The translations under genes were made by a program, and so were the position numbers. Positions 1 through 8,968 of a stretch of 49,166 nt of DNA are shown one piece after another; position 1 is the stretch's first letter, and the number at the start of each line of letters is the position of its first letter. The DNA comes from Lactobacillus kefiranofaciens (GTDB lineage: Bacteria; Bacillota; Bacilli; Lactobacillales; Lactobacillaceae), in the NCBI RefSeq assembly GCF_900103655.1, contig NZ_FMXC01000014.1, positions 1 through 49,166 on the forward strand. Direction: 5' to 3'. The notes under the pieces were generated by a model. That model was not told the origin of the DNA, made no database searches, and saw only the letters and a list, made by a program, of their open reading frames with translations.

Positions 1-201
1 AACTGAGCGCTTATTTTTCTTTTCAATCTGATAGCCTTGCTTTTTAGTTTCTTCAACTAAGCCGGCATCAACTTCTTCTAGTGCTAATTTAATTAATTCT
101 CTAATCAAATCAAAGAAGTAGCACATTAATGCCTTTTCACGGGCAATAACATTATTTTCAGACTTAATAATTTTCACGATATCAGCTATAATAGATTCCA
201 T
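1..201 (-). CDS. ISLre2 (UPF0236) family transposase, N-terminal fragment
   Basis: The first 67 codons of a transposase, open to the window edge. It starts at ATG 199-201 and reads MESIIADIVKIIKSEN, with the charged helical N-terminus seen in UPF0236/ISLre2 transposases. No clear ribosome binding site precedes the ATG; the leader hairpin described for the element covers that spot. The C-terminal end of a same-family transposase lies at the right edge of the window, on the same strand, so the two edges may be different copies of one element. I recognise the family from the N-terminal pattern and the C-terminal partner, not from a search. Confidence 0.7.
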   Translation of the reverse strand, partial: MESIIADIVKIIKSENNVIAREKALMCYFFDLIRELIKLALEEVDAGLVEETKKQGYQIEKKNKRSV

Positions 202-262
202 AAAAGACCAGCTTCTAATGTGTTTTTTTCGTTAACATCAGACTACTGGTCTTTTTGTTTGA

Positions 263-297
263 GCTCAAGTCCAGATTCAAAGGACTTGAGCTTTTTT
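263..297 (+). terminator. hairpin with T-tract in IS leader
   Basis: A perfect 10-bp stem (263-272 with 282-291), a 9-nt loop and TTTTTT at 292-297. On the plus strand this has intrinsic-terminator form. It would stop transcripts moving rightward out of the element toward the 3' end of the DUF3883 gene. On the minus strand it forms part of the transposase leader. Confidence 0.5.
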
Positions 298-352
298 AAT
301 TAATTATTCAACTTACCGCAAAAAATTATACACTTAGTTTGCGGATTATTTT

Positions 353-1597
353 TCACCTTATATCTCTCACTTTAATAGTGGCCTGATATTTAATAGGTTT
401 TAAATGTGCTAATTCGCTTTTTAAAGGATTTTTAATTTTATAAATAACCGGTTTATTTTTGACATCAAAAACTCGATAAATCCAATAATTAGGCAAAGTT
501 AAAGCATGCAATCTTTCATTTTCACTCAAAATAAAATCAAACTTTTCACTAATTTTTGCAGTAGTACTTTTAACTTCTATTTGACGAGGAGTTCCATCTT
601 TTTCAAATGACAAAATATCATAACCGATAGCATCTGACACTTGTGATTGCCACTTTATTTTTCTTTGTAAACCAGGATATTTTACTAATCTTGCTTGTTC
701 ATATGCTATTACTTCTTTTTCACCTAAATACCCCATAGCTGTAGCCGTCTTTTGTTTTGCTATATGATCAATTTTAGATAAACCTTGTACTTTTCTAACA
801 GTTTTCTTTTGCGAAAATTCAATAGCTTGCTTGTCATAAGCAACTGGAAATTTAGGTTCTTTTTTACGAGGAGGCTGAGGCTTTATCTGAATAAAATGAA
901 TCTTAGAATAATTTTTATAACCATTATCCAGATTTTCTTTTCCTAACTCATAAGCATAAGGGAAAAGATAGTATAAGTAATTGCCAAATTTTATATTGTT
1001 CCATTTTTCGGTAGCTTCATCGCTATCTTTTAACTTTAACAGCTTTTGTTGTTTTTCAAAACGTGATGCATTTAACGGAAAAGAATCCCCATAGAACTGA
1101 TATCCAAAGTAATTTAGCATTCTTTCAGAGAAAATATTTAAATATTTTTCTGGATAATATACCGACAATATCTTCATCTTAACCATTGTTGCCAAAGGAT
1201 GTGCTTGAATAGCTACTTTATCATTTCTGCCACCTGCTTCAATTAAATCGGCAATTGATTCCCTTAACTTTTTAAAAGAACTAAGCAAATCAGGATAACC
1301 TTCTGGAGTTTGCCACACTTTATTAATCATATATTTTTGCTTTTTCTGGCTATAGTAAATACCAAATTTAGATGCAGTCGCACCCTTAATACTCCCAAGA
1401 CCTGCTAATTCTCTTTCAAGACGGTTGCAGAAACTATCCTTATTGCCTTTTCCTTCAATATATTTGGAAATTGTCATTTGATTTCTAATATAGTCAATTG
1501 GAAATGAATTTACGAATTCCTTTCTAAGATCTTCAAGAATTTGATCTTGAGAATCATAGGTATCTAGCATGTAATCAAAATCACTTAATTTTCGCAT
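353..1597 (-). CDS. DUF3883 (NO VEIN C-terminal) domain protein, putative nuclease
   Basis: 414 aa. Residues about 290-395 carry the DUF3883 pattern: a GYLGEKEVIAYE helix, then GYDILSF, then RQIEVKSTT, giving the D...E-x-K arrangement of a PD-(D/E)XK nuclease fold. The N-terminal 270 residues are mixed helical with aromatic clusters and no family that I can name; McrB/EVE-like sensor domains are often fused in this position. DUF3883 proteins often occur in restriction and other defence loci, and this gene sits 1.6 kb from a type I restriction operon on the same strand, separated by two unrelated small loci. The start at 1597 has only a weak upstream ribosome binding site. An IS inserted 16 bp past its stop. 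The nuclease role is inferred from the fold signature only. Confidence 0.65.
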   Translation of the reverse strand: MRKLSDFDYMLDTYDSQDQILEDLRKEFVNSFPIDYIRNQMTISKYIEGKGNKDSFCNRLERELAGLGSIKGATASKFGIYYSQKKQKYMINKVWQTPEGYPDLLSSFKKLRESIADLIEAGGRNDKVAIQAHPLATMVKMKILSVYYPEKYLNIFSERMLNYFGYQFYGDSFPLNASRFEKQQKLLKLKDSDEATEKWNNIKFGNYLYYLFPYAYELGKENLDNGYKNYSKIHFIQIKPQPPRKKEPKFPVAYDKQAIEFSQKKTVRKVQGLSKIDHIAKQKTATAMGYLGEKEVIAYEQARLVKYPGLQRKIKWQSQVSDAIGYDILSFEKDGTPRQIEVKSTTAKISEKFDFILSENERLHALTLPNYWIYRVFDVKNKPVIYKIKNPLKSELAHLKPIKYQATIKVRDIR

Positions 1598-1644
1598 ATT
1601 ATTACGCTATTCTATTTCATATTCATATCTAATTCTTCACATTG

Positions 1645-1673
1645 TTAACTTAAGTATATAATAAATTTATGAT
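1645..1673 (+). promoter_or_regulatory. putative sigmaA promoter for the secreted protein
   Basis: TTAACT at 1645-1650, a 17-nt spacer and TATGAT at 1668-1673, lying 16 nt before the AGGAG ribosome binding site at 1690-1694. The -10 matches 5 of 6 consensus positions and the -35 four of 6. The region is very AT-rich, so other placements are possible. Confidence 0.4.
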
Positions 1674-1701
1674 TATAAGAGTTAATGTTAGGAGTTAAAA
1701 A

Positions 1702-2073
1702 TTGAAAAAGAAATTACTCAAAATTATTCTACCTTTATTAATGTTATCGTTTTTATTTATATTTAATAAAAATACTGTTTCGGCAAGCTATTTAAACGGT
1801 AATAGTTACACTGATATGTGCACACGCTATGTAAAAGTTATTAAGCCAATTAGAGTTTATAAAGTGAGAACAGGAACATGTGAAGCTAAAAACAAATTTC
1901 ATAAATATGGAAAGATCAAAAAAGGTGCGAAAATTTGGATTTCTCACTATCTTATGAGTACAGGCGGTGGTTGGGTAGTCATAAGTGCACACAAATATTA
2001 CTCAACTAGAAGAACATTTTTCTTTGCTTCTAATGGTCATGCTAGAGCCAATTGGTATAAGAGAATTGCTTAA
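1702..2073 (+). CDS. small secreted protein of unknown function
   Basis: 123 aa starting at TTG 1702, chosen because AGGAG at 1690-1694 is spaced correctly and the N-terminus is then a classic signal peptide: MKKKLLK, a hydrophobic core to about residue 22, and a cleavage site near VSASYL. The mature part of about 95 residues is basic and rich in Tyr, Lys and Trp (KPIRVYKVRTG, GGGWVVIS, RANWYKRIA). It resembles lactobacillar SLAP/bacterial-SH3-like surface domains in composition, but I cannot assign a family. It stands alone, divergent from the DUF3883 gene and followed by its own terminator. A wall- or S-layer-associated location is inference. Confidence 0.6.
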   Translation: MKKKLLKIILPLLMLSFLFIFNKNTVSASYLNGNSYTDMCTRYVKVIKPIRVYKVRTGTCEAKNKFHKYGKIKKGAKIWISHYLMSTGGGWVVISAHKYYSTRRTFFFASNGHARANWYKRIA

Positions 2074-2100
2074 AAAGCCACTAATATCACTTTAAATAAA

Positions 2101-2137
2101 AAAGATTCCAGTTATGAATGATACTGGAATCTTTTTT
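2101..2137 (+). terminator. intrinsic terminator, secreted protein
   Basis: AAAGATTCCAGT (2101-2112) pairs perfectly with ACTGGAATCTTT (2123-2134), followed by more T residues. The A-run on the 5' side makes it usable in both directions, so it may also end the leftward membrane-protein pseudogene that stops at 2148. Confidence 0.8.
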
Positions 2138-2147
2138 AATGATTCAC

Positions 2148-3006
2148 TTACAATTTAATTTTATTTACCAGATTTATTTTCATCACTAAAAATTGGAGTA
2201 ATCCTAATTTTTTAAAAAGTTTACGTATTAAAGCAGAAGAGATAGAAATTGTACCAATGTATGGCTTAAATGTCGGATCTATATATACTACGGTTAAATC
2301 TATATCTTTTTCTGGATCAAGTTTAAGTCCATCACAAATAGAAACTTCACTTGTATTGCCATAAGCATAAGTTATATTTCTAATTTCACCTACTTCTTTA
2401 CTATTAATTTTTTCAAAACCGTTCTTCACTGGGAATAATAAATCACTCCCACTTAATTCTTTTATAACTTTGCCTTCCGGTTGTGGTAAATCTGGAGGAG
2501 TGACTTCCTTGTTAATAAAATACATCTTATCAACAAATATTTTTGCGTCAAATTCTTGTTTATGTCTAGCTTTTTCTAACTCCTTTTTCAATATTTGCCA
2601 ATCTAAACTCTTGCAAATTCCTAAAAATCTAAAACTTCCTGAAATCAATCCATCGTTAAATCAATCCATCGTTAACAGGAGTTATATTTAAGATAAATCC
2701 TTGAAGATTAAGAACTTCTCTTTCATTACCAATACTATTAAGATAAGCTGGAAATTTCAAGTTAACATAAACATTTAAATTTGCTTCATGACTTTTTTGA
2801 TTTTCTTTTAACCCTAAATAAACAAATAAAATACTAACTACCGTAACTACACTACTATACCATGTAGCCGTATCACCATACCATGCAGCTAATTTATTAG
2901 AGCATAGAAATATAGAATGTACCACGCCATACAATCCTAGCAAACTAAAAAATATAATTAAGATAAAATACTTATTTTTTTGTATATTATGCCAAACTTT
3001 TTTCAT
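2148..3006 (-). pseudogene. membrane-anchored hypothetical protein split by a 16-bp tandem duplication
   Basis: Two adjacent reading frames, 2656-3006 (116 aa) and 2148-2648 (166 aa), are one gene. The sequence AAATCAATCCATCGTT occurs twice in tandem at 2642-2657 and 2658-2673. Removing one copy joins ...TPVNDGLI directly to SGSFRFLGI... in one frame of about 280 codons; the extra 16 bp puts a TAA right after the junction. The N-terminal part has two hydrophobic segments (residues about 14-33 and 50-67), then a soluble domain. No family recognised. The duplication is perfect and could revert by slippage, so the gene may be phase-variable rather than dead. It lies between a secreted-protein gene and hsdS, with no clear functional tie. 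Confidence 0.8.
2642..2673. repeat. 16-bp perfect tandem duplication (gene-breaking)
   Basis: Two identical copies of AAATCAATCCATCGTT. Because 16 is not a multiple of three, the second copy shifts the frame of the membrane-protein gene on the minus strand. A second duplication of the same length breaks another gene at 48275-48306. Confidence 0.95.
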
Positions 3007-3059
3007 TACTATTTTTATCTAAATTCTACTTTACATGATCAAAATGATATTTCATCTTT

Positions 3060-3213
3060 TCAAAACAATGTAAATAATTGTCTTATCCTAGTAATAATCC
3101 GACTTTGTTCTGATAACGGTGGAAAGGGTATGATCAATTCTCCTAGCTTAGTCGGACTTACTCTTGGTAAATTTACTCCATGCATCTCCCTCTTAATTTG
3201 GTTAAAAAATAGG
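3060..3213 (-). pseudogene. out-of-frame tail of hsdS (end of third TRD)
   Basis: Downstream of the hsdS stop, the minus strand in another frame continues as a normal HsdS sequence: FLSDLFFNQIKREMHGVN, then PRVSPTKLGELIIPFPPLSE and QSRIITRIRQLFTLF, with TGA at 3060-3062. It rejoins hsdS if the seven-T run on the coding strand (A-run at 3235-3241) is read as six, giving NNNFLYYVFLSD. The tail supplies the second half of a TRD and the start of a conserved helix, then ends. So even in frame the protein would stop within the third conserved region. Confidence 0.8.
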
Positions 3214-5154
3214 TCAGATAAGAAAACATAATACAAAAAAATTATTATTAGTATTGATTCCCTTTATAGGTAACAATTCAGTAGTGCAAACACCATCATT
3301 TGGCGCAATTAAGACTTTTCTTAAATATGGTCTTAATTTTGCAAATAATACATCGCCTTCTGTATAGACATATTTATTACTACCAACTGTACTAGTCACA
3401 ATTTCTTCTTTTATTAAATGACCACTATTAGCTTCAATATCTGCTAATTCAATTAAATTTTCACCGATCTGAACATCAGAAGGATTAACTGTTTTAAAAT
3501 TTCCCATTGTGGTAACAGCCTTACATCTAACCCATTCCCAACTATCAGGAATATCAAAAGGCTTCTCATCATCTGTAATCGGAGGAAGTGGCTTCGTCTT
3601 CTTGATCTTCTTTTCCTTGATCAGCTCTTGCTTCTCCGCCTTAATCTTCTCAAGCAACACACTCGCTGGCTCATCATTTGGATCTTGCTTAACCAATTTC
3701 CCTCGCATAGCCAAATCCAGCACCTTGGACTTCAGCAAAGTCTGAAGTTTCGCGTATTGTTGTGTAGATGTTTCGACTTTGCGAAGCAAAGCGAATAGCT
3801 GCGCTATTTTAGCAGCGTTTCGACTTTGCTCTGAAAGAGGTGGCAAAGGGAATGGTAAATGTTCCATATTTGTTTTAGTAATATGCTTCATTGTGGAACC
3901 ATGCAAGTCAGTTTCACCAACCACATTACGTTTATCTAATAAAAAATAGTATAAGAAGTTTTTATCAATAGCAGTATTATCATACTTTAATTTCCAAATG
4001 TGATAATGAAAAATTACACGACCACCATTCCAAATTTTAGGGCCAAAGGAAGCAGACCATGCATAAATTAAATCACCATTATCAATATATTTATTTGGAT
4101 CTAACTTAAGATCTGAATAATACCAAGAAGAATTAGTAAAAAGATTACCTACCCTTAGAACTGGTGTAAATTTATCATCATTCAATAATTCATTCTTTTT
4201 ATATGCTCTTCCATTATAAAAATTTACACCTGAGCCTAATATAATCCATTTCCATGACGCTGGAATATCATGTGGTTTTTCATCGCTATTCTTTAAATTA
4301 TCTTTCTCAAGCAACACACTGGCTGGCTCATCATTTGGATCTTGCTTAACCAATTTCCCACGCATCGCACACTGAAGTATAGATTGCTTCAACTTACCTT
4401 TGAATTCACTATCAATCTTTTGAAGACGATTATATGTTTCAGCGTATTGAGCAATTAGAGGCATAAACTTTTTTATTTTAGTAACTATACGTTTCTGTTC
4501 ATTTAAAGAAGGTAATGGTAATATCATACATGCTAAAAAATTAGTACCAACTCTTGGCATTTTTACACCATATACCGAAGCATTTATATTATCTACAAAA
4601 TATGGAGATAGTAAAACATAACGCAAATATAACGGATTAAGCTTTTTTTCATTAACAACTTCAATTGGCAACATTTCTGTAGTTGTATATCCATCATGCT
4701 GAGCAACTTCAACTTTTTGTAAATAAGGACGTAGTTTACCATATAAAACACTATTTTTTGAAAACTGATATTTATTACTTTTATATTCTGTACTATTAGT
4801 TTTCTTTGTAATAGATCTAAAACCGCCACCATTCTTATTAACATCTTTCATATCTACTACCCAAGCTCCGTTAGGAATTTCTCTCCCGGAAACAGATTTA
4901 AAATTACCAAACAATGTTACTTCTTTAAGTCTCACCCATTCCCAACTATCAGGAATATCGAATGGCTTTTCATCGTCGGTAATTGGTGGCAATGGCTTAG
5001 ATTTTTTTATCTTCCCATCTTTAATTAGTTGCTCTTTTTCTTTCTTAATCTTTTCAAGCAACACACTTGCAGGTTCATCATTCGGATCTTGTTTAACTAA
5101 TTTTCCTTCCATCGCATATTGCAAAATAGAAGCTCTTAATTGTTCAGGAGTCAT
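3214..5154 (-). CDS. hsdS: Type I restriction specificity subunit HsdS with two complete TRDs plus a partial third
   Basis: 646 aa against the usual 380-450. HsdS selects the DNA target of the type I HsdR-HsdM-HsdS complex through two target recognition domains (TRDs). Here the order is conserved region, TRD1 (about 72-225), conserved helix, TRD2 (about 300-445), conserved helix, and a third TRD start (about 545-646). The motif KLVKQDPNDEPASVLLEK occurs three times, and PLPPITDDEKPFDIPDSWEW occurs before TRD1 and again before TRD3. TRD1 and TRD3 resemble each other (GNFK, KLRPYL, TTELLPI). The frame ends early in TRD3 through one extra T in a homopolymer; the remainder follows in another frame. 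The gene overlaps hsdM by 1 nt. The first two TRDs alone would make a complete S subunit, so function is plausible. The repeats suggest growth by unequal recombination. Confidence 0.9.
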   Translation of the reverse strand: MTPEQLRASILQYAMEGKLVKQDPNDEPASVLLEKIKKEKEQLIKDGKIKKSKPLPPITDDEKPFDIPDSWEWVRLKEVTLFGNFKSVSGREIPNGAWVVDMKDVNKNGGGFRSITKKTNSTEYKSNKYQFSKNSVLYGKLRPYLQKVEVAQHDGYTTTEMLPIEVVNEKKLNPLYLRYVLLSPYFVDNINASVYGVKMPRVGTNFLACMILPLPSLNEQKRIVTKIKKFMPLIAQYAETYNRLQKIDSEFKGKLKQSILQCAMRGKLVKQDPNDEPASVLLEKDNLKNSDEKPHDIPASWKWIILGSGVNFYNGRAYKKNELLNDDKFTPVLRVGNLFTNSSWYYSDLKLDPNKYIDNGDLIYAWSASFGPKIWNGGRVIFHYHIWKLKYDNTAIDKNFLYYFLLDKRNVVGETDLHGSTMKHITKTNMEHLPFPLPPLSEQSRNAAKIAQLFALLRKVETSTQQYAKLQTLLKSKVLDLAMRGKLVKQDPNDEPASVLLEKIKAEKQELIKEKKIKKTKPLPPITDDEKPFDIPDSWEWVRCKAVTTMGNFKTVNPSDVQIGENLIELADIEANSGHLIKEEIVTSTVGSNKYVYTEGDVLFAKLRPYLRKVLIAPNDGVCTTELLPIKGINTNNNFFVLCFLI

Positions 5155-6629
5155 TAATCATCCTCCTCAAGTAACTTTTTAATTGCTGCCAATTGTTTAT
5201 CAATCTTGGCATTTAATTCTTTACGTTCTTTTTGATATTTATTCATTAATTCAAATGGTGGTAATATTTCTTCAGTTTCAGTTGAAAAGCCACATAAATC
5301 AAAGTTATAGTTATTTTTTGCTAATTCTTCTGGTGTATAAGCTTTTGATTTGTAATTATCATTATCATCTTTAATCTCGTGACGGTCATTCCACCATTTA
5401 CGTACTGGATCAAAATGTTCGAGCTTCATTGGACGAGTCTTAGAAAAATGTTTATATCCTTCTGGCATATCTAAACGGTAGAACCAAGTTTGTTTAGTTG
5501 GGCCAGTCTTATCAAAGAATAAAATATTTGTGGCAATTGAAGCATAAGGACTAAAAATACTACTTGGTAAACGAATAATAGTATGTAAATTAAAATCAGA
5601 AAGCATCTTTTTCTTGATATTTAACTTAGCTCCATCATTTCCAAACAAGAAACCATCTGGAAGAATCACACCAACTTTACCATCATCTTTAAGACGATAC
5701 ATAATCAAAGCTAAGAACAAATCTGCTGTTTCACTACTTTGAAGATCACTAGGAAAATTCTTTTTGATAATGGGCAATTCGGAGCCACCAAAAGGCGGAT
5801 TCATCATAATCAGATCAAATTTATCTTTTTCAGTATATTCGGTAATATTTTTTTCAAGCGAATTGCCATGAATAATATCAGGATTATCAACATCATGAAG
5901 CAATAAGTTAGTTACCGCAAGAATATATGGTTGTCCCTTCTTTTCAATACCAAAGACCGCATTATTATACTTTTTTCGATCTTCTACTGTATTTACTTGC
6001 TTCTTTAAAATATTTAACGAGCTAACAAGGAATCCACCTGTACCACAAGCTAAATCCGCAATCCGCTGTCCTAATTTTGGCTTCAACGTTTCAGCAATAA
6101 AATCAGTCAGAGCCCTAGGAGTATAGAACTCACCAGAACTACCGGCACTTTGCAATTCCTTTAAGATACTCTCATAAATGTCACCAAATAAATGACGATC
6201 TTTAGGATCAGTAAAATCTACATCATTTACTACATTTATAACTTGTCGTAATAAAACCCCATTTTTCATATAGTTATTGGTATCAATAAAGGCATCTTTC
6301 ACAATAGCCTTACTAATAGGAGTATCGGGAGTAACAGTAATCTCCTTTAATGTAGGTAACAATTGATTATTAATAAAATCTAGTAATTCATCACTAGTTA
6401 ACGCTTTACCATCTTTTCTATCTTGAGCCCATTCATGCCAATGCATCCCTTCCGGAATGATAGACTCATAATCATCCTGTTCAATTTCCCACACTTTTTC
6501 ACGATCATCATAAACTTTCAAAAACAAAATCCATGATAATTGTTCGATTCTCTGCGCATCACCGTTAATCCCCGGATCATTACGCATAATATCTCTAATC
6601 TTTTTTACAAATTGAGTTGTTCCTACCAT
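5154..6629 (-). CDS. hsdM: Type I restriction-modification methyltransferase subunit HsdM
   Basis: 491 aa, the N6-adenine methylase that joins HsdS to form the modification enzyme. The N-terminal HsdM helical domain (about 1-150) is followed by the SAM-binding motif I ADLACGTGGF at 191-200 and the catalytic motif IV NPPF at 277-280, both intact. A GEFYTPR segment at about 166-172 is typical of the family. The ribosome binding site AAGGAAG lies upstream of ATG 6629, 13 nt after hsdR. The stop overlaps the hsdS start (TAATG), consistent with translational coupling and fixed M:S stoichiometry. All catalytic motifs are present, in contrast to the second methylase-like gene at the head of this operon. 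Confidence 0.95.
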   Translation of the reverse strand: MVGTTQFVKKIRDIMRNDPGINGDAQRIEQLSWILFLKVYDDREKVWEIEQDDYESIIPEGMHWHEWAQDRKDGKALTSDELLDFINNQLLPTLKEITVTPDTPISKAIVKDAFIDTNNYMKNGVLLRQVINVVNDVDFTDPKDRHLFGDIYESILKELQSAGSSGEFYTPRALTDFIAETLKPKLGQRIADLACGTGGFLVSSLNILKKQVNTVEDRKKYNNAVFGIEKKGQPYILAVTNLLLHDVDNPDIIHGNSLEKNITEYTEKDKFDLIMMNPPFGGSELPIIKKNFPSDLQSSETADLFLALIMYRLKDDGKVGVILPDGFLFGNDGAKLNIKKKMLSDFNLHTIIRLPSSIFSPYASIATNILFFDKTGPTKQTWFYRLDMPEGYKHFSKTRPMKLEHFDPVRKWWNDRHEIKDDNDNYKSKAYTPEELAKNNYNFDLCGFSTETEEILPPFELMNKYQKERKELNAKIDKQLAAIKKLLEEDD

Positions 6630-6642
6630 TTACCGTGCTTCC

Positions 6643-8967
6643 TTAACTATAGATTCTATTCTTTATTTCTTTAATTGTGTTTTCATAATTTTTCTTGCCA
6701 CCAAAAGTCATAATGATTTTAATTGCACCACCGAACTTATCAAATTCAGGCAAACTTAATACCTGATTACTTTCCAAATCAGCAATACCATCATTCTTAT
6801 ACTTTTCAAGTAAAGTATTCAAAATTTCACGAGCAGCTCCCTGATATTTATCAAGAATCCCAGATTTCTTAACATTATTTACTCTTTCAGATTTAGTTAA
6901 CGGCTTTTGATTATAAGCAAGATGAACAATCAAATCAAAAGGATCCATATCCTTAATATTCTCTTCTTTCATCAACTCTTTATACAAAATCCCATGCTTC
7001 TCTAATTCATTAAGTAAAACTTGTTTCTTTTCTGCATCATTCCACTCAGTCAAAAAACTATCAAGAGTTGCATATTTTCCTAAAATATTCTTCTTAGTGT
7101 AATCCGTCAAAGATGTAGTAATAAGATTCCCATGTTCATCTAAATATTGAGTCTCATCCCCTACAACATTTACCTCATGATCAACTACATACTTAGGATG
7201 TTGTGAACCTTCGCCTACACAACCACCACAATGAGTATGAGGATAAGGAACACCTGTCGTACCACTGCCAGTACCACCATTAATTATCTCAATAGGTTCT
7301 CCATCAAATTCAGGATCCGCAAATAACCGCGAAACTCCACGAAAATCAATAATTGTAAAGTATTCTTTTCCGTGTGACGGATCCAATCTAGTACCGCGAC
7401 CAATAATTTGCTTGAATTCAGTCATTAAATTAATATTAGAATCCAAAACAATTATTTTGCAAGTTTTAACATTAACTCCTGTAGTTAATAATTTTGAAGT
7501 TGTAACAAGGGTTGGATATTTGCTAGTCACATTTTCAAAATTATCTAGCTGCTTTTTACCTTCTATATCATCACCTGTAATTCTCATCACATATTTATCA
7601 TTTTGAGCAACAAGATCACTATTTTGATTGATTAACTCTTCTCTCATTCGCTCAGCATGCTCAGTATCTTCACAAAAGAGAATAGTTTTATCCCAACGAG
7701 CATTTCTTTGTTTAAGGTAATCACTAACATATTTGGCAACTTCTTTAGTACGTTGTTCAATAATCATTGTTCGATCAAAATCTCGTGACGTATACTGTTT
7801 ATTTTTAATAACCTGTCCAAGCTTATCTTTTTCATTCTTTTTAGGCCAAAATCCTTTTATATCAATATCAAGATTTACTCTAATTACCTTATATGGAGCT
7901 AAAAATCCATCTTCAATTCCTTGCTTTAATGAATATGTATAAACCGGTTCACCAAAGTAAGCAATATTAGATCCGTCTTTATCATTTCTTGGAGTTGCGG
8001 TCATACCTAAATGGGTTACATTTGGTCCATCAAAATAATCAAGAATCTTACGCCATTGACTATCCTTTTTAGCTGAACCACGATGGGCTTCATCAATTAC
8101 AACTAAATCAAAGAAATCAGGTTTAAATTGTCTAAAAGGCTCATGTCCCTCCTCCTCATCTTTGCCAGCCAATTGTTGATACAAAGCAAAATGAATTGGA
8201 TAAGAACTGTCCATCTTACCACCTTGTACCTTAGTAATTTTATTTGATAAAGGATTAAAATCATCTGTCATTGCCTGATCAACTAAAATATTTCGATCAG
8301 CTAAGTATAAGACACGATGCTTAACTCCTGCATTGAGTAAACGATACACTACTTGAAAAGCAGTATAAGTCTTACCAGTACCTGTTGCCATCACTAATAG
8401 TACCCTTCTAGCACCATTAACAATCTTATTTATAATTCTATTTACTGCATTTTGCTGATAATAACGTGGAGAATAAACTTCTCGAGATGAAAAGTATGGC
8501 TCATTTATAATCTTAATTTGTTCTTCAGATGGCTGTTTTTCTTCTTTATATCTAGTCCAAAGCTCATCCTTAGTAGGAAAATCATTCAAAGAAATTGTTT
8601 TTTCCTTGCCGGTAATCATATCATGCTCAACAAAAGCATCCCCGTTAGAAGAATATACAAACGGAACATCTAAATCACGAGCATACCCAATTCCTTGTTG
8701 CAAACCTGCACCTGGTGCAGGATGCTTTTTTCTATCCTTAGCTTCGACCACAGCTATTGGATAATTAGGCTTATAGTACAAAAGATAATCTATTCTCTTT
8801 TTCTTACCGCGTGTGGCTACATCGTCCACTACATTAATCTGGCCATCTGTATAAGAATATTCCATTCTAGCATCTGCTTTTCTCCAACCAGTATGATCAA
8901 ATATAGCCGGTGAAATATATCTATTTTTAATATCTTCTTCTGATAAATTCATTTTTTCTAAGTCCAT
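6643..8967 (-). CDS. hsdR: Type I restriction endonuclease subunit HsdR
   Basis: 774 aa from ATG 8967, preferred over an in-frame upstream start because AAGAGG precedes it and it lies 1 nt past the stop of the preceding gene. HsdR is the translocase and nuclease of the type I complex. The N-terminal nuclease core shows RIDYLLY...AVVEAK (PD-(D/E)XK). The SF2 motor carries Walker A ATGTGKT, the DEAH box VVIDEAH, GMTATP, and the motif VI stretch QIIGRGTRLDP. A Cys/His/Gly-rich insert (HTHCGGC) and a C-terminal EcoEI-type helical domain follow. Nothing is missing. It is second in the operon, so its expression depends on the upstream methylase-TRD fusion gene. Confidence 0.95.
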   Translation of the reverse strand: MDLEKMNLSEEDIKNRYISPAIFDHTGWRKADARMEYSYTDGQINVVDDVATRGKKKRIDYLLYYKPNYPIAVVEAKDRKKHPAPGAGLQQGIGYARDLDVPFVYSSNGDAFVEHDMITGKEKTISLNDFPTKDELWTRYKEEKQPSEEQIKIINEPYFSSREVYSPRYYQQNAVNRIINKIVNGARRVLLVMATGTGKTYTAFQVVYRLLNAGVKHRVLYLADRNILVDQAMTDDFNPLSNKITKVQGGKMDSSYPIHFALYQQLAGKDEEEGHEPFRQFKPDFFDLVVIDEAHRGSAKKDSQWRKILDYFDGPNVTHLGMTATPRNDKDGSNIAYFGEPVYTYSLKQGIEDGFLAPYKVIRVNLDIDIKGFWPKKNEKDKLGQVIKNKQYTSRDFDRTMIIEQRTKEVAKYVSDYLKQRNARWDKTILFCEDTEHAERMREELINQNSDLVAQNDKYVMRITGDDIEGKKQLDNFENVTSKYPTLVTTSKLLTTGVNVKTCKIIVLDSNINLMTEFKQIIGRGTRLDPSHGKEYFTIIDFRGVSRLFADPEFDGEPIEIINGGTGSGTTGVPYPHTHCGGCVGEGSQHPKYVVDHEVNVVGDETQYLDEHGNLITTSLTDYTKKNILGKYATLDSFLTEWNDAEKKQVLLNELEKHGILYKELMKEENIKDMDPFDLIVHLAYNQKPLTKSERVNNVKKSGILDKYQGAAREILNTLLEKYKNDGIADLESNQVLSLPEFDKFGGAIKIIMTFGGKKNYENTIKEIKNRIYS

Positions 8968-8968
8968 T

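Larger units (their letters stand above)
1..336 (-). mobile_element. ISLre2-family element, 5' end with terminal inverted repeat (cut by window edge)
   Basis: The outer boundary is set by a terminal repeat at about 314-336 (outward TACCGCAAAAAATTATACAC). It is nearly the same as the repeat at the opposite end of the copy at the right edge (48858 onward) and of the remnant near 15171. The leader between the repeat and the transposase holds two strong hairpins. One is GCTCAAGTCC/GGACTTGAGC at 263-291 with a T-run on the plus strand. The other is AAAAGACCAG/CTGGTCTTTT at 203-255, which can pair the bases just upstream of the start codon. Such leaders commonly limit transposase expression from outside transcripts. 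The element abuts the stop of the next gene by only 16 bp. Confidence 0.75.

Noticed and set aside
2980-3231. Plus-strand 83-codon frame opposite the hsdS tail
   Set aside because: It is a shadow of the out-of-frame HsdS end, which shows a clear family sequence on the minus strand.
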